Origin: Saprospiraceae bacterium
Lineage (GTDB): Bacteria > Bacteroidota > Bacteroidia > Chitinophagales > Saprospiraceae
NCBI GenBank assembly: GCA_958295895.1
Contig: CATQHI010000009.1
Span: 62,001-126,000, forward strand
Direction of reading: 5' to 3'
Length of the DNA: 64,000 bases
Shown: one piece after another, positions 36,342-45,974 of the stretch
Numbering within the stretch: the stretch's first letter is position 1
How the letters are laid out: each line of letters opens with the position of its first letter
Notes under the pieces: generated by a model
Told to the model about the DNA's origin: nothing
The model's database searches: none
The model's input: only the letters and a program-made list of their open reading frames with translations
Program-made: the position numbers and the translations under genes

Positions 36342-37282
36342 ATGCCTAATCCCCAAAGTATCATCTGTACCGTTTTTGAGGGCGCGTACCACCTCGGCGT
36401 GGGTGCCCTGGCCAACTCCCTCTACGCTAGCGGCTACCGGGGGGTGCTGTACGCCGGCTACCGCGGGCCGCTACCCCCCCTGGGCCGTAGATGCAGTGAC
36501 AGAGCGGGATGGCCTGCTAGTGTACCCGGTAGCCGAGGGACTCACCATCCATTTCGCCGCTCAGGACACGACCGAGATGCTGGCCAACATCAAACCGGAA
36601 CTGATCCAGCAGGTGTGGGAGCGCTACGGAGAAGCTACGGAGATCGTCTTCTACATCGACTGCGACATCGTCATCAAGGCCCCCTGGCACCGCCTGGAGA
36701 ACTGGGCACAGTACGGCGTAGCACTGTGCGAGGATATGAACTCGCCGGTAGCTAAATCCCACCCCCTGCGGGCCCAGTGGAAAGCGTACTACGCGCAGTA
36801 CGGCGTGGGCTACGAACCGAAGGACGATATCTACGTCAACGGAGGCTTCGTCGGTATCCACCGCCGCTACCGGGGCTTCGCCGAGCGCTGGGGGGAGCTA
36901 CAGCGGTACATGAAAGAGTATACCGGCCACCAGGACCGCATCGGCATCGCCGACCGCTGGAACATGTTCCACTTCATGGACCAGGATGCCCTCAACGTAG
37001 CCAAGGACCTCACCGATACGGTAAGCATCATGGGGCCCGGACGCTATGGATTTCGGTAAATTCGGCTACGTCATGTCGCACGCAGCCGGCCGGTCCAAGC
37101 CCTGGGATAAGGCCTACCTACGCGACATCTTCGTCACCGGTGCCCGGCCCAGTTTTTCCGACAAGCAGTACTGGCACTATGTGGATGGGCCCATCCGGTT
37201 GTTTTCTCCGGGGCATGTCTGGCGGAAACGAGTGGCGGTGAAGACGGCGGCGTTTATTGGACGGTTCTTTACGCGGACGTAG
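36342..37282 (+). pseudogene. Glycosyltransferase-like protein (GT8-like), two frameshifts as sequenced
   Basis: Reconstructed product of about 313 residues from [19 protein letters not shown] to AAFIGRFFTRT. It has the central metal-binding DxD motif in [15 protein letters not shown] and an NGGFVGIHRRYRGF segment, so a nucleotide-sugar-dependent transferase is likely; acceptor unknown. Frame breaks occur at a run of seven C near 36474-36480 (six would keep the frame) and near 37040-37050. Both sides of each break read as good protein, which suggests sequencing error over decay. Monocistronic. Confidence 0.65.
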
Positions 37283-37387
37283 GAGAATAGCAAGACCGGT
37301 GTCTGCGGACTCGGGCATACGCTTTTTACCGACTAGCCGTTATATGGACTTTGACCCGGTCATTGTTGCCCCCTAGTTCATCACTGT

Positions 37388-38598
37388 ATGTATTTTGCCC
37401 TCTGCGGGCGGCTACGGCAATTGTTTGTCTTTAGCGCCCTTTGCCTTACTGCCCTACTCAACGCCCAGCAAACTTACGAGGCCGGTTACCTAGTCACTTC
37501 AGACGGTGGGCGGCAACAAGTGGACATTCTTAACCTAGACTGGCGGTACACCCCCGACGAAGATTACCGTGCTGCGCGGAGGTGAGCCTACCGTTATTGC
37601 GGTCAGCGCGCTGAATGAATTTGGTATTCCCGGAAAGGCGCACTTTGTGAACTATACCGTACAGATGGAGCGGTCAAGCACAGAAACCGGCGCCCTTCCC
37701 AGCGCACCCACCCCGCTACGGCAAAAACGCCTGCTCCTGCGCGCTGAAGTCGCCGGACCGGCTAGCCTGTACAGCTACAGCGAGCAGCAGGTAACAAAAT
37801 TCTTTTTACAGTTGGACTCAACTACTCCGCCTACACAATTGGTGTATCAACGGTGGGTTACCGCCACTAACAAGGTCCGGGAAAACAAACAGTACGCCCT
37901 ACAACTGATGAGTGCGCTGCAGTGTGGCACCCACAGCAGCAAACAGACCCCAGGCTATGAATTAAGGGAACTGCGTGAGATAGTGATGGCGTACAATGCT
38001 TGTCGGGGCGCGCAAAGCAAGCTGTATACCAATAACGCGGCGCGGGGGGAGGCGCGTTTTCGTAGGCGTAACCGCCGGGGGCCTACCTCACTCGGTTTAA
38101 GATGATGGAAACGACCAATGGCCGGATGCTGGTAGAAATGGAAAGCAAGTTGAGTCCACGCATCGGCCTGGAGTTGGAGTACCGACTACCCTTTGGCAAT
38201 AATAAGTACGGCCTGGTCATCGAGCCTAATTACTACCGCTACCAATCGGCCGGAACCTATAGTCCGGTGTACCGCATCGAAATGGCCGCTACGGATCATG
38301 CGGTACTCCAACTACCGCTAGGACTGCGCTACTACAGTTTTATGGGGTCTACTACGAAGATCTTTGCGACCCTCTCCGGGGGCTACAATTTTGTGCTTTC
38401 GGGCAATGTGCACTATGACCGCGGCCCTGCGACCGACCTCCACGGCAGTTTTAGTGCTTCCGGCGGGCTAGGTCTGCGTTTTCGGGAGCATATTTCGGGG
38501 TCGAGGTACGTTACCAGCGAAATACAAGTTACTCCAGGGTAATCACTCGGGCAACTAAAACCAGCGGAATACGGGTGATCGGAAGTTACGTTTTCTAG
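37388..38598 (+). pseudogene. Exported barrel protein, paralogue of the 742-1920 gene, several frameshifts
   Basis: Signal peptide (ending LLNAQ), then YEAGYLVTSDGGRQQVDILNLDW, the opening shared with the protein at 742-1920, a middle domain (RAEVAGPASLYSYSEQQVTKFF) and a C-terminal outer-membrane barrel. The frame breaks near 37566, at about 38055-38075 and near 38530. Following the frame through the last break gives GIRVIGSYVF and stop at 38596-38598, a classic barrel C-terminus ending in Phe, so the natural gene end is 38598. Function unknown. Confidence 0.65.
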
Positions 38599-38615
38599 GT
38601 AGTACCTTTAACCCA

Positions 38616-38633
38616 GCACCCGCGGCCCCGCCC
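38616..38633 (-). repeat. Iterated 18-mer, copy 5 (minus orientation)
   Basis: Exact copy with G at the R position read on the minus strand, just past the barrel gene and upstream of the DUF2167 gene. Confidence 0.85.
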
Positions 38634-38710
38634 TTAACTGCTTGATGCAGTGAATAGTACGGGGTTTTCTTCTAGCACTCTCATTGATCGATCCCAAGTA
38701 CGTTTTTTAC

Positions 38711-39624
38711 ATGTTTATGTCCCTTCGTCTACTTTGCTGCGGCCTGTTGCTGCTGCCGGTAAGCCTCACTGCCCAACTGGCCACCACCGAACTTGAGGAG
38801 GCCGCCGCCTACCGGGCCGCCTACCAAGTCTACGCCGACAGCGTGGCCGCCACCCTGACCTACTACACCGATACCACCGTAGTGCTCGGCGATGACCTGG
38901 CTGAATTAAGGGTGCCTCCGGGCTACCGCTTCGTATACGGCGAGGATGCCGAGACCGTGCTGGTGGAGCTTTGGGGCAATCCCCCGAGTACGGGCGCGGG
39001 CTCACTGGGCATGCTCTTTCCCGAGAAGTACGGACCGGAGTCTACGGCGGGCTACGGCATTGACATTTTCTTCACTGAAGAGGGCTACGTAGCGGATGAC
39101 GATGCGGCCGACTATGACTATGATGAATTGCTCGAGCAGCTACAGCAGGAGACCGAAGCGGGCAATGCCAGCCGCCTCGAACAGGGCTACGGAACGATGC
39201 AACTGGTAGACTGGGCCGCTACCCCCCACTACGACAGCGCCAATAAGCGCCTGCACTGGCCAAGCAATTACGCTTCGACGAGCAGGACGAACTGACCCTC
39301 AACTACAACATCATGTTCCTGGGCCGCCGCGGCTACCTGACCATGAACGTAATCGGCGGCATGAAGGATTTGCCCGAGGTGAACGGGGACCTGGATCAGT
39401 TCCTAGGGAGCCTGGCCTATACCGAGGGCAACCGCTACGCCGATTTTGACTCGAATACGGATGAGATGGCCGCCTACGGCGTAGCTGCTTTGTTCGGGGC
39501 CAAGGTACTGGCAAAAACGGGGCTGCTGGCTACGATCGGTATCTTTCTGCTGAAGGCATGGAAGCTGGTGCTGGTGGGGGTTGTGGCGTCGGGGGCTGGG
39601 GTGAAGAAGTTTTTGGGGAAGTAG
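38711..39624 (+). pseudogene. DUF2167 membrane-anchored protein, one frameshift
   Basis: Unknown-function DUF2167 family. Signal peptide MFMSLRLLCCGLLLLPVSLTAQ, then strands typical of the family (LRVPPGYRFVYGEDAETVL, LGMLFPE, YGIDIFFTEEGYVADDDA, MQLVDWAATPHYDSANKRLHW) and, in the next frame, LNYNIMFLGRRGYLTMNVIGG and a C-terminal membrane helix (KTGLLATIGIFLLKAWKLVLVGVV). The family's tryptophan-lysine (WAK) step is broken at 39257-39262 by loss of one G (TGGCC where TGGGCC keeps the frame). Reconstructed length about 304. Confidence 0.75.
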
Positions 39625-39635
39625 TCGCTATCCAC

Positions 39636-39675
39636 GCAGCCAGAGGCTGCATGTTGCTGCCACTGCCGAAGGCAG
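39636..39675. repeat. REP-like hairpin pair, TACAATGC family, copy 4
   Basis: Perfect GCAGCC-AGA-GGCTGC (39636-39650) and CTGCC-GAA-GGCAG (39663-39675), exactly between the convergent ends of the DUF2167 and di-haem peroxidase genes. Could serve as a bidirectional terminator. Confidence 0.6.
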
Positions 39676-39679
39676 CATT

Positions 39680-40801
39680 TTACTCAGGTGCCGAGAAGCG
39701 CTCGTCAGTCAGCAGCGACTCGTCGGTCAGCGTATGCAGAAACGCCAGCAAGGCCCGCTTCTGCCGCTCCGTCAGCGTAAAGCCAGTGATGTTCGGGTCC
39801 TCGTTCTCCAGGTTGTGGCCGCCGCTAGCGTAGTGGTCGAGTACCTCCTCGAGGGTTTTGAAGCGGCCGTCGTGCATGTAGGGGGCGGTAAGGGCGATAT
39901 TGCGCAGCGTGGGGGTACGGAACTTGCCGTTGTCGAAGCGGTTGCCGGTCACGCCGCCGAGGCCCGGATCGGGGAAGTCATCCAGGGAGGCCACGTCTTC
40001 GATGCCGTTGTTGTGGAACTTGTTATCGCCAAAGCCGGGGGCGTTGTGGCAGTGACCACAGCCGGGGTGTAGCACGCCGGGGGCCAGGTTCTCTACGAAG
40101 AACAGGCTATCGGCCCCGAGTTGCTCCTCCTCGGTAAAAAAGTCGGTATTCTGGTAGACCACCCGATCGAACTTACTATTCGCCGAGATGATCGTGCGCT
40201 CGAACTGCGCCAGCGCCTTGATGGTCAGCTCCTGGGTGATCTCCTCCTTCGTGTCGATCCCGAAGGCTGCCCGGAAACGGGCCGGGTAGTCGGCATCCTC
40301 CCGCAGTTTGCGCAGCACCTCTTCCCAGTCGTTATCGAGCTCCAGCATGTCCTCGACGGGGTGGATGGCCTGCTTCCAGAGCTTGGGGGCGTCGCCGTCC
40401 CAGTTGAAGCCGTTCGGATTGAAGGCCAGGTTCACCAGTGACATCGCACTGCGATTGCCCTCCAGGCGGCGGATACCCAGGGAGCGGTTGAGCCCGTCGG
40501 TAAAGGCCAGCTCCTGCTTGTGGCAACTGGCGCAGGACATCGTACCGTCCGTGCTCAGGATGTCGGTATCGTAAAAGATGCGCCGCCCGAGATTTACCCC
40601 CTCTACTGACATAGGGTTCTCCGCGTCGACCACCGGCGCGGGCAGGTAGGCCGGCACCTCTAGGGCGTAGGGGGTGGGGGTGTTCGGTCCGGTGATAGCC
40701 CCCTCCTCCGGTAGCTCCACCCCGTCCGCACCTCCTTCTTCCCGACACCCCGCGGCGGCGAGTAAGACCGTAAGACCCAGCATGACGAAAAGGCGTACCA
40801 T
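39680..40801 (-). CDS. Di-haem cytochrome c peroxidase / MauG-family lipoprotein
   Basis: Predicted periplasmic di-haem enzyme of the MauG/CcpA superfamily, 373 residues. Lipoprotein signal (LAAAGC, Cys19), two c-type haem motifs CASCH (near residue 92) and CGHCH (near 252), plus the family blocks FWDGD-like FNWDGDAPKLWKQAIHP and KFRTPTLRNIALTAPYMHDGRF. It is the third gene of a minus-strand run MbnP / MauG / MauG, 9 bases after the second. Together with MbnP it may act like MbnH, which oxidises a tryptophan in MbnP; peroxide removal is an alternative. Confidence 0.88.
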   Translation of the reverse strand: MVRLFVMLGLTVLLAAAGCREEGGADGVELPEEGAITGPNTPTPYALEVPAYLPAPVVDAENPMSVEGVNLGRRIFYDTDILSTDGTMSCASCHKQELAFTDGLNRSLGIRRLEGNRSAMSLVNLAFNPNGFNWDGDAPKLWKQAIHPVEDMLELDNDWEEVLRKLREDADYPARFRAAFGIDTKEEITQELTIKALAQFERTIISANSKFDRVVYQNTDFFTEEEQLGADSLFFVENLAPGVLHPGCGHCHNAPGFGDNKFHNNGIEDVASLDDFPDPGLGGVTGNRFDNGKFRTPTLRNIALTAPYMHDGRFKTLEEVLDHYASGGHNLENEDPNITGFTLTERQKRALLAFLHTLTDESLLTDERFSAPE

Positions 40802-40810
40802 GTTATCTTG

Positions 40811-41846
40811 CTATTTCAACTCGTACCGCACCGGCGGCCCCGCCCCGTAAACAAACGAAGAGTCGGTAAGGGTGTGTAGGAAGGCGACCAATGCCGCCTT
40901 TTGCGTGTCGTCTAACCCCAGCGGCCGGATATTGGCACTGCGGTTCTCGGCGTACTTACCGCCTGAGTCGTAATGCTCCACTACCTGTTCCAACGTTACA
41001 AACCGGCCGTCGTGCATGTAGGGAGCTGTGAGACCTACGTTGCGCAGGGCCGGGGTACGAAAACGGCCGTTATCGTAGGGCTGACCCGTGATGGCGCCGC
41101 GCCCCGGATCACGAAAAGCGGTCAGGTCGGTAGCCTCATCCAACCCATTATTCTCGTAGCGCTGATTAGTGAAGTGGGGCGGCGTGTGGCAGTGAGCACA
41201 CTCTCCCTTGGGCAGGCCCGCGTACGGCCCCTGCGGATCGTCACCGAAGTCGAAAAAGATGGCGCGCCCCAGGGCCTCCGCCTCGGTGTAGCTAGCCTCC
41301 CCCCGCTGTACGCGGTCGTATTTGCTGTTGCGGGAGACGAGTGTGCGTTGGTACTGTGCCAGCGCCCGGCCCACCCGCGTAGAGTCGATCGCCTCCGTCC
41401 CGAAGGCCTCCCTAAATGCCTCCCGGTAGCTAGTCCAGCCGTTCGATCACCGCCGGCCAGTTGCCGCCCATCTCGTGGACCGTGCCGATGGGGTGCAGGG
41501 CCTGGGTCTCGAGGTTGTCGGCCCGGCCGTCCCAGAACAAGGGCTGGTGGAGGTAGCCGATGTTGGCCAGGCCGGGAGTATTGCGGGTACCGGCCAGCCC
41601 CCCGACGCCCACGCTCACCGGTCGCCCGTCACTAAAGGCCAGCGCCGGCCGGTGACACGTACCGCAGCTTACCGTCCTGTCCGCCGAGAGAATAGGGTCG
41701 AAAAACAAGCGCTCACCCAGCGCCATACCAGCAGGAGTAGAAGGATTATCATCGGGGTAGAGTATAGCGGCAAAGTCCGGTGGGGGGGGCTCCACGTCCG
41801 GCCCGCAACCAAGGGCTAAAATAAGCAGTGCCAGCCAGCCCCGCAT
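40811..41846 (-). pseudogene. Second di-haem peroxidase (MauG/MbnH family), one frameshift
   Basis: Paralogue of the gene at 39680-40801. Lipoprotein signal (LILALGC), haem motifs CGTCH in the first part and CAHCH in the second, and the shared blocks LFWDGRADNLETQALHPIG and GRFRTPALRNVGLTAPYMHDGRF. The reading frame breaks near 41430, between PAVIERLD and YREAFREAFGTE; both flanks are well conserved, so one indel explains it. It lies 3 bases after MbnP. The 3' end (40828-40845) contains a one-mismatch copy of the iterated 18-mer encoding the Gly/Pro-rich tail. Confidence 0.8.
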
Positions 41847-41849
41847 GGT

Positions 41850-42614
41850 CTACTGCTGTACTTCCAGCCGGAATTGCCCGGCCAGCCGGTTCCAGATGTC
41901 CAGCGCCACGGCCTGGTTGCCCCCGTGCACGGCCTGCTGCTGCGGATTGGTGATGTCGAAGGTATCGCTGCCGTCGGAGAGGGCCCTGAGCACGTCGGCC
42001 ACCACGGTCAGCTGCGGCGTCTGGCCGGCGCGCACGCTGAAGGGTTGATTAAACTCTACCGTCGTGTACAGCGAGTCGCTGCCCATGTGGTAGGTCAGAC
42101 CCGTATCGTAGAGTCCGTCGCTCTCCAGATCGGCATTCGCCTCGATCTTCGCGAAGACGTAGCGGGTGGTCGGTCCCCAGAACTCCGCCTCATTGAGCAC
42201 GTAGTCGGCAGGAAAAGCGCTCGGATCCTGCGCGTTGAGTTCCGGCTTCACGCCCAGGCCGAAGCGCAGCCCCGCATAATCTCCCTCCGGCACGCGAAAG
42301 GTCCGCGTCTGCATAGCCGAATCACTGGCCGACATCCAGCGCAGCAGGTCAATGTCGGTCAGGCGCACGGGCGCGGCACCATTCCGGGGTAGCAGCTCCA
42401 GGTCCGACACGTAGTACTGAAACAGCAGCACCTTGAGCGTATCCCCGGTGGGGTAGGCGTAGGCATCGCGCTGAATGCCGAGGGGCGCACCATCGTATTC
42501 GGCACGGAAATCTAGCGTGAGATCGGTCTCGGTCAGCGGCATGTCCACATCATCGTCGTCGCGGCAAGCCGTCAGGGCCAGCAGAAGCAGCAGGGGGAGC
42601 AGCAGGTGTTTCAT
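41850..42614 (-). CDS. MbnP-family copper-associated lipoprotein
   Basis: Predicted periplasmic lipoprotein of the MbnP family (254 residues), known to pair with MbnH-type di-haem enzymes and to bind copper in methanotrophs. The signal ends in a lipobox (LALTAC, Cys17); the mature part has LTDIDLLRWMSASDSA, AEFWGPTTRYVFAKIE and YHMGSDSLYTTVEFNQPF, the family's conserved order. It is first in a three-gene operon with two MauG-like genes, gaps of 3 and 9 bases. Copper binding here is inference from the family. Confidence 0.82.
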   Translation of the reverse strand: MKHLLLPLLLLLALTACRDDDDVDMPLTETDLTLDFRAEYDGAPLGIQRDAYAYPTGDTLKVLLFQYYVSDLELLPRNGAAPVRLTDIDLLRWMSASDSAMQTRTFRVPEGDYAGLRFGLGVKPELNAQDPSAFPADYVLNEAEFWGPTTRYVFAKIEANADLESDGLYDTGLTYHMGSDSLYTTVEFNQPFSVRAGQTPQLTVVADVLRALSDGSDTFDITNPQQQAVHGGNQAVALDIWNRLAGQFRLEVQQ

Positions 42615-42618
42615 AGGT

Positions 42619-42636
42619 GGGCGGGGCCGCGGGTGC
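42619..42636 (+). repeat. Iterated 18-mer, copy 6
   Basis: Exact copy with G at the R position, 4 bases upstream of the MbnP start in the divergent region before the flavin reductase gene. Confidence 0.85.
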
Positions 42637-42794
42637 GGCGCTGGTTGCGTGAACTACAAGAACGTAACTCGCCCCCGCCCGGTGGTGCTGCTGCCCCACT
42701 ATTGTCGCCCCCCCCGGCCGACAAAGCAGGCGAACATGTGCAAAATCAATCCCGTTGCGTCAGCACATCCTAACCAATACGTATACCTACCCCC

Positions 42795-43328
42795 ATGGAC
42801 CAGTCCCCCAACTCCTCCCTCGACAACGCCCTCAAGCAACTCACCTACGGCTTCTACATCGTCGCCACCCGCAAGGACGGCCACGACCTCAAGACCCGCT
42901 CCGAGGACTGGATCAGCGCCGCCACCGTCAGCTGGGCCACCCAGTCGAGCTTCGATCCGCCGCTCATTACCATTGCCATCCAGAAGGACAGCGACGTCAA
43001 CGAGACCATTCAGAAGGCGCAGTCTTTCTCCCTCACCGTCCTGGGCAAGAATGACGAGGCCCTCATCAAGAAATTCGCTCAGCAGACCGAGGTCGACTAC
43101 GGCGCCCACTCCGTCAACGGTATTTCCTACACCGAGGGCGAAACCGGTGCCCCCGTCCTCGACTGCGGCATCGCCACCCTGGAGTGTAAGCTCGAAGATG
43201 CCCTGACCACCCACGGCGATCACATCCTCTTCGTGGGTAAGGTCATCAAGGCCACCAGCAAGGAAGGTCAGCCCATTACCGAGATGGATACGCGTAAGCA
43301 CTACGAGGGGGTGAGCCCGCGGAGCTAG
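42795..43328 (+). CDS. Flavin reductase family protein (FMN-binding split barrel)
   Basis: Predicted flavin reductase or flavin-dependent oxygenase component. The 177 residues show the family opening LKQLTYGFYIVATRKDGHDLKTR, the FMN-binding WISAATVSWATQSSFDPPLITIAI (near residues 38-61), the segment FSLTVLGKNDEALIKKFA near 77-94, and a late GDHILFVGKVI. Partner oxygenase not present. Monocistronic; the divergent neighbour is the MbnP operon. Confidence 0.87.
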   Translation: MDQSPNSSLDNALKQLTYGFYIVATRKDGHDLKTRSEDWISAATVSWATQSSFDPPLITIAIQKDSDVNETIQKAQSFSLTVLGKNDEALIKKFAQQTEVDYGAHSVNGISYTEGETGAPVLDCGIATLECKLEDALTTHGDHILFVGKVIKATSKEGQPITEMDTRKHYEGVSPRS

Positions 43329-43336
43329 TGGTCCTC

Positions 43337-43383
43337 CTCGTCGTCCGCCGAACGTTGCGCAGCTTCGTTCGTCTGCCGACGAG
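43337..43383. repeat. Imperfect inverted repeat after the flavin reductase gene
   Basis: CTCGTCG...CGAACG (43337-43354) faces CGTTCG...CGACGAG (43366-43383) with an 11-base loop; the outer 7 and inner 6 bases pair, with a 5-base bulge between. Possible terminator of the flavin reductase gene. Confidence 0.5.
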
Positions 43384-43407
43384 AATTGCGGCCGACGAGT
43401 GTACCCC

Positions 43408-44013
43408 ATGACCGACCCAAAAATCACCGCTCATCTCCTCCAGGAGCCCCACCTAGCCCCCCTAATCGCCCGCCACACCCTCTCCCCCCGGCCCGACCAC
43501 GGAGGCGACGTCTATTTCGGTCTCCTACGCTCCATCACCTACCAGCAGCTGAGCGGGCGGGCGGCGGGCACCATCTTCGGGCGCTTTCTGGACCTGTTTC
43601 CCGATGGCTACCCCCACCCGGAGCGGCTGCTGGACCTATCCGAGAGCGACCTGCGCGCGGCGGGGGATGAGTCGCCCCAAGGCCGGCTACCTCCACGGCG
43701 TTGCGGCCTTCTGGCTGGAGCACAAGCTGATCGATCGGGACTGGTCGGAGCTCACCGACCAGGAGATCATCGACCTCCTTACCCTGATCAGGGGCGTAGG
43801 CCAGTGGACCGTGGAGATGGTGCTGATGTTCGTCCTCCGGCGCCCGGATCTGCTACCCGCTGGATGACCTGGTCGTGCGGCGCAACCTCAATCGCGCTGT
43901 TCGACCCTCGGCCACCTAAAGGGCAAGGCCCTGGTGGCAGCGATGCTGCGGCGGGGGAGCCCTGGCGGCCGTACCGCAGTTTTGCTAGTCGGTATTTGTG
44001 GGAGATGGGCTAG
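43408..44013 (+). pseudogene. DNA-3-methyladenine glycosylase (AlkA-like HhH-GPD), several frameshifts
   Basis: Base-excision-repair glycosylase removing alkylated purines. Reconstructed from MTDPKITAHLLQEPHLAPLI to RSFASRYLWEMG, about 205 residues. The recognisable blocks are SITYQQLSGRAAGTIFGRF, SRPKAGYLHGVAAFW, the helix-hairpin-helix loop LLTLIRGVGQWTVEMVLMFVL, and PLDDLVVRRNL holding the catalytic Asp. The frame changes near 43670, 43860 and again at about 43900-43960. All parts of the fold are present, which argues for sequence error. Confidence 0.75.
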
Positions 44014-44045
44014 GGGGAAGCGAGTAGCTGTAGCTTAGTCACACT

Positions 44046-45743
44046 TTAGTGCAAAATCCGATCTTGGTAGATCAATCCTTCAGGTAGTTCGGATGATAGT
44101 GCGCTATAAAAGTCACCGATCCTGAATGTATTTGGGTTGTTCCCTTTTAAAGAAGCAATATGTCTACTCACTAGCGGAGCAGATATTGAGGGTCCCGTAG
44201 GGAGTATCTAGCACCGCTGGATTGTAGAAGGTTGGGACTTTCTGCAGTAGCGTAAGCTGCCAGGGTTACATTTTGCTCCCCGTAATTCGAAAATTTAGCT
44301 AACGATATCGCGTCACCTCCACCTCCTACCTCATAGGAAGCTACCGTGATGACGTTCAGCTTTTTCTCATGTCCTGCGCCTGCGAATGCGGCGGGCCACT
44401 GAGGCTCAAGGTCGATGTTTCGGCAATCGTTGCCTGCGGACGTAACTATGATCACCCCCTGACTACTCGCGTATTCTACAGCGCATTTGAGGGCTCTTGG
44501 ATATTCATCCTGAGATATGCCCCAGCTGAGATTGATGATATCGGCTCCGTTGACTACTGCTGCGTAAATTGCCGTGACTGCAACCAAAATAGGTTGATTT
44601 TCCATCTTCGTCAAAGATCTTGTAGTGTAATAGTGTCAAAGGTGCCTCTCCGTTGTATCCACCTACAATAGTTCCAGCTACGGAAGTGCCGTGTCCCATC
44701 CGGTCTTCGGGTATATCATCACCATCGATGAAATCGTACCCTATGCTCTGTGGTTTTGAAAACACCCCTTCGATCGTTCCTCCTATTTCGGTACTGCTGC
44801 CACAAATCGTAAAGTTGTTCATTCTCACTCCTGAATCTACAATTGCTACTCTTACTTCATTTTCCTCGTTCCGGCCTACGGTTGTTGGAAGTGGATTATA
44901 GGTGAGTGCACTACAGTGCGAACTGTATTGCCAGCCGCCCCCCTCTGCGACGTAGTTAGGCCGAAGATCGTGTTGGGGTAAGCGAACGAAGAAGTCTTCC
45001 TCTACGAAGTAGTTTGATTGGTGTCTTGTTTGATCCTTCTTCCTGACTGATGGAGGTTCACTGTTAGGATCAATGCCGGCAGGTAGTTCGATCAGAGCAA
45101 GACCCGCTACACCCTGAAAGGGCAAACTGTCAATTACGTTGAGTCCCTGCTCTCGCGCCCATGCCCCTACAAAAGCATTGGGGTTGCAGCTGCTGACAAC
45201 CACTCTCTGAGTTCGCTCGCCAGCGCAATTAATAGCAATCCCATTGATGTACTGATGCTTTGGTTGCTGATCAAATGCGGTCAGCTTGATGGGGGTAGAC
45301 GCTGTTGTGGCGCGTTTGACTTGACTAATGGCTAAGATCAGGTATTCGTACTCACTAGGTGAAGCTGTCACAGTGGTTGAAGGAAACATTGCCTTACTCC
45401 ACTGACGCTGCTGGACTTTTTGTAAGGAGGTGCCCTCTTTAGGCATGCCGAACACCTGGTAGGACATACCAGAACCTCCGTGTTCGAATTGAACGAAGGC
45501 TTCCCCATCGGCAGGTATTTCTAGTCTGACGTGATACTTCAAGTCGTCACCTAGTGCGGCATCTTCTGGGTAGATAGCCCCATCATACGCGTCTTCCACC
45601 CTAAGAACTAAGGGTGGGGCGTTACAGATGCCATCCGCGAAGGATAAGGTTTGAGTAACAGTGCTGGATGTCAGTCCAAAGTCACCTTCCTGGTGAAGGC
45701 AGGATGTAAGGACAAGTAGTATAGCTAGAGTAAGGAATTTCAT
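44046..45743 (-). pseudogene. S8 (subtilisin-like) peptidase lipoprotein A, two frameshifts
   Basis: Predicted surface or periplasmic subtilase. Lipobox in LVLTSC (Cys15), an all-beta N-terminal domain (about residues 30-170), a propeptide-like segment (SCNPNAFVGAWAREQGL ... NYFVEEDFFVRL), then the catalytic domain with Asp in VAIVDSGV, His in GHGTSVAG and Ser in YGTSISAP. The frame breaks near 44606 (one extra T) and near 44189 (one extra C). Read through, the protein ends YQDRILH with stop 44046-44048, so the natural gene is longer than the first frame suggests. Paralogue of the gene at 45975-47751. Lower GC (about 48-50% in counted lines) than neighbours. Confidence 0.8.
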
Positions 45744-45863
45744 AGTGTATAGTCGTGTAGGCTGTTCAGTTCAGTGTCGTGTACGCACTTCTCTCAGGCC
45801 TACAACTAAGGCGCTATGAGTCTAACCTTGTAGTTTATCACTGCAATATTGAAGTTCGCAGTC

Positions 45864-45895
45864 CGAAAATACGCCTTGCCCAGGACTATTCCAAA
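45864..45895 (-). promoter_or_regulatory. Candidate Bacteroidota promoter of subtilase A
   Basis: On the minus strand TTTG (45895-45892), a 20-base spacer, and TATTTTCG (45871-45864), close to TTTG-N19-21-TAnnTTTG. It lies about 120 bases upstream of the subtilase A start in a 231-base gap that holds no gene. Confidence 0.4.
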
Positions 45896-45974
45896 TTTTT
45901 CTTTTTGCTTGCTTCTTCCTTCAACCATGCACCGTACAGTTGAATTGACCGTTCTGCATCAAGCAGTAGCAGAA

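Noticed and set aside
42699-43427. Long open frame antisense to the flavin reductase gene (242 codons)
   Set aside because: Third-position GC of the real gene keeps the opposite frame open; the translation is low-complexity Gly/Asp/Val without motifs.
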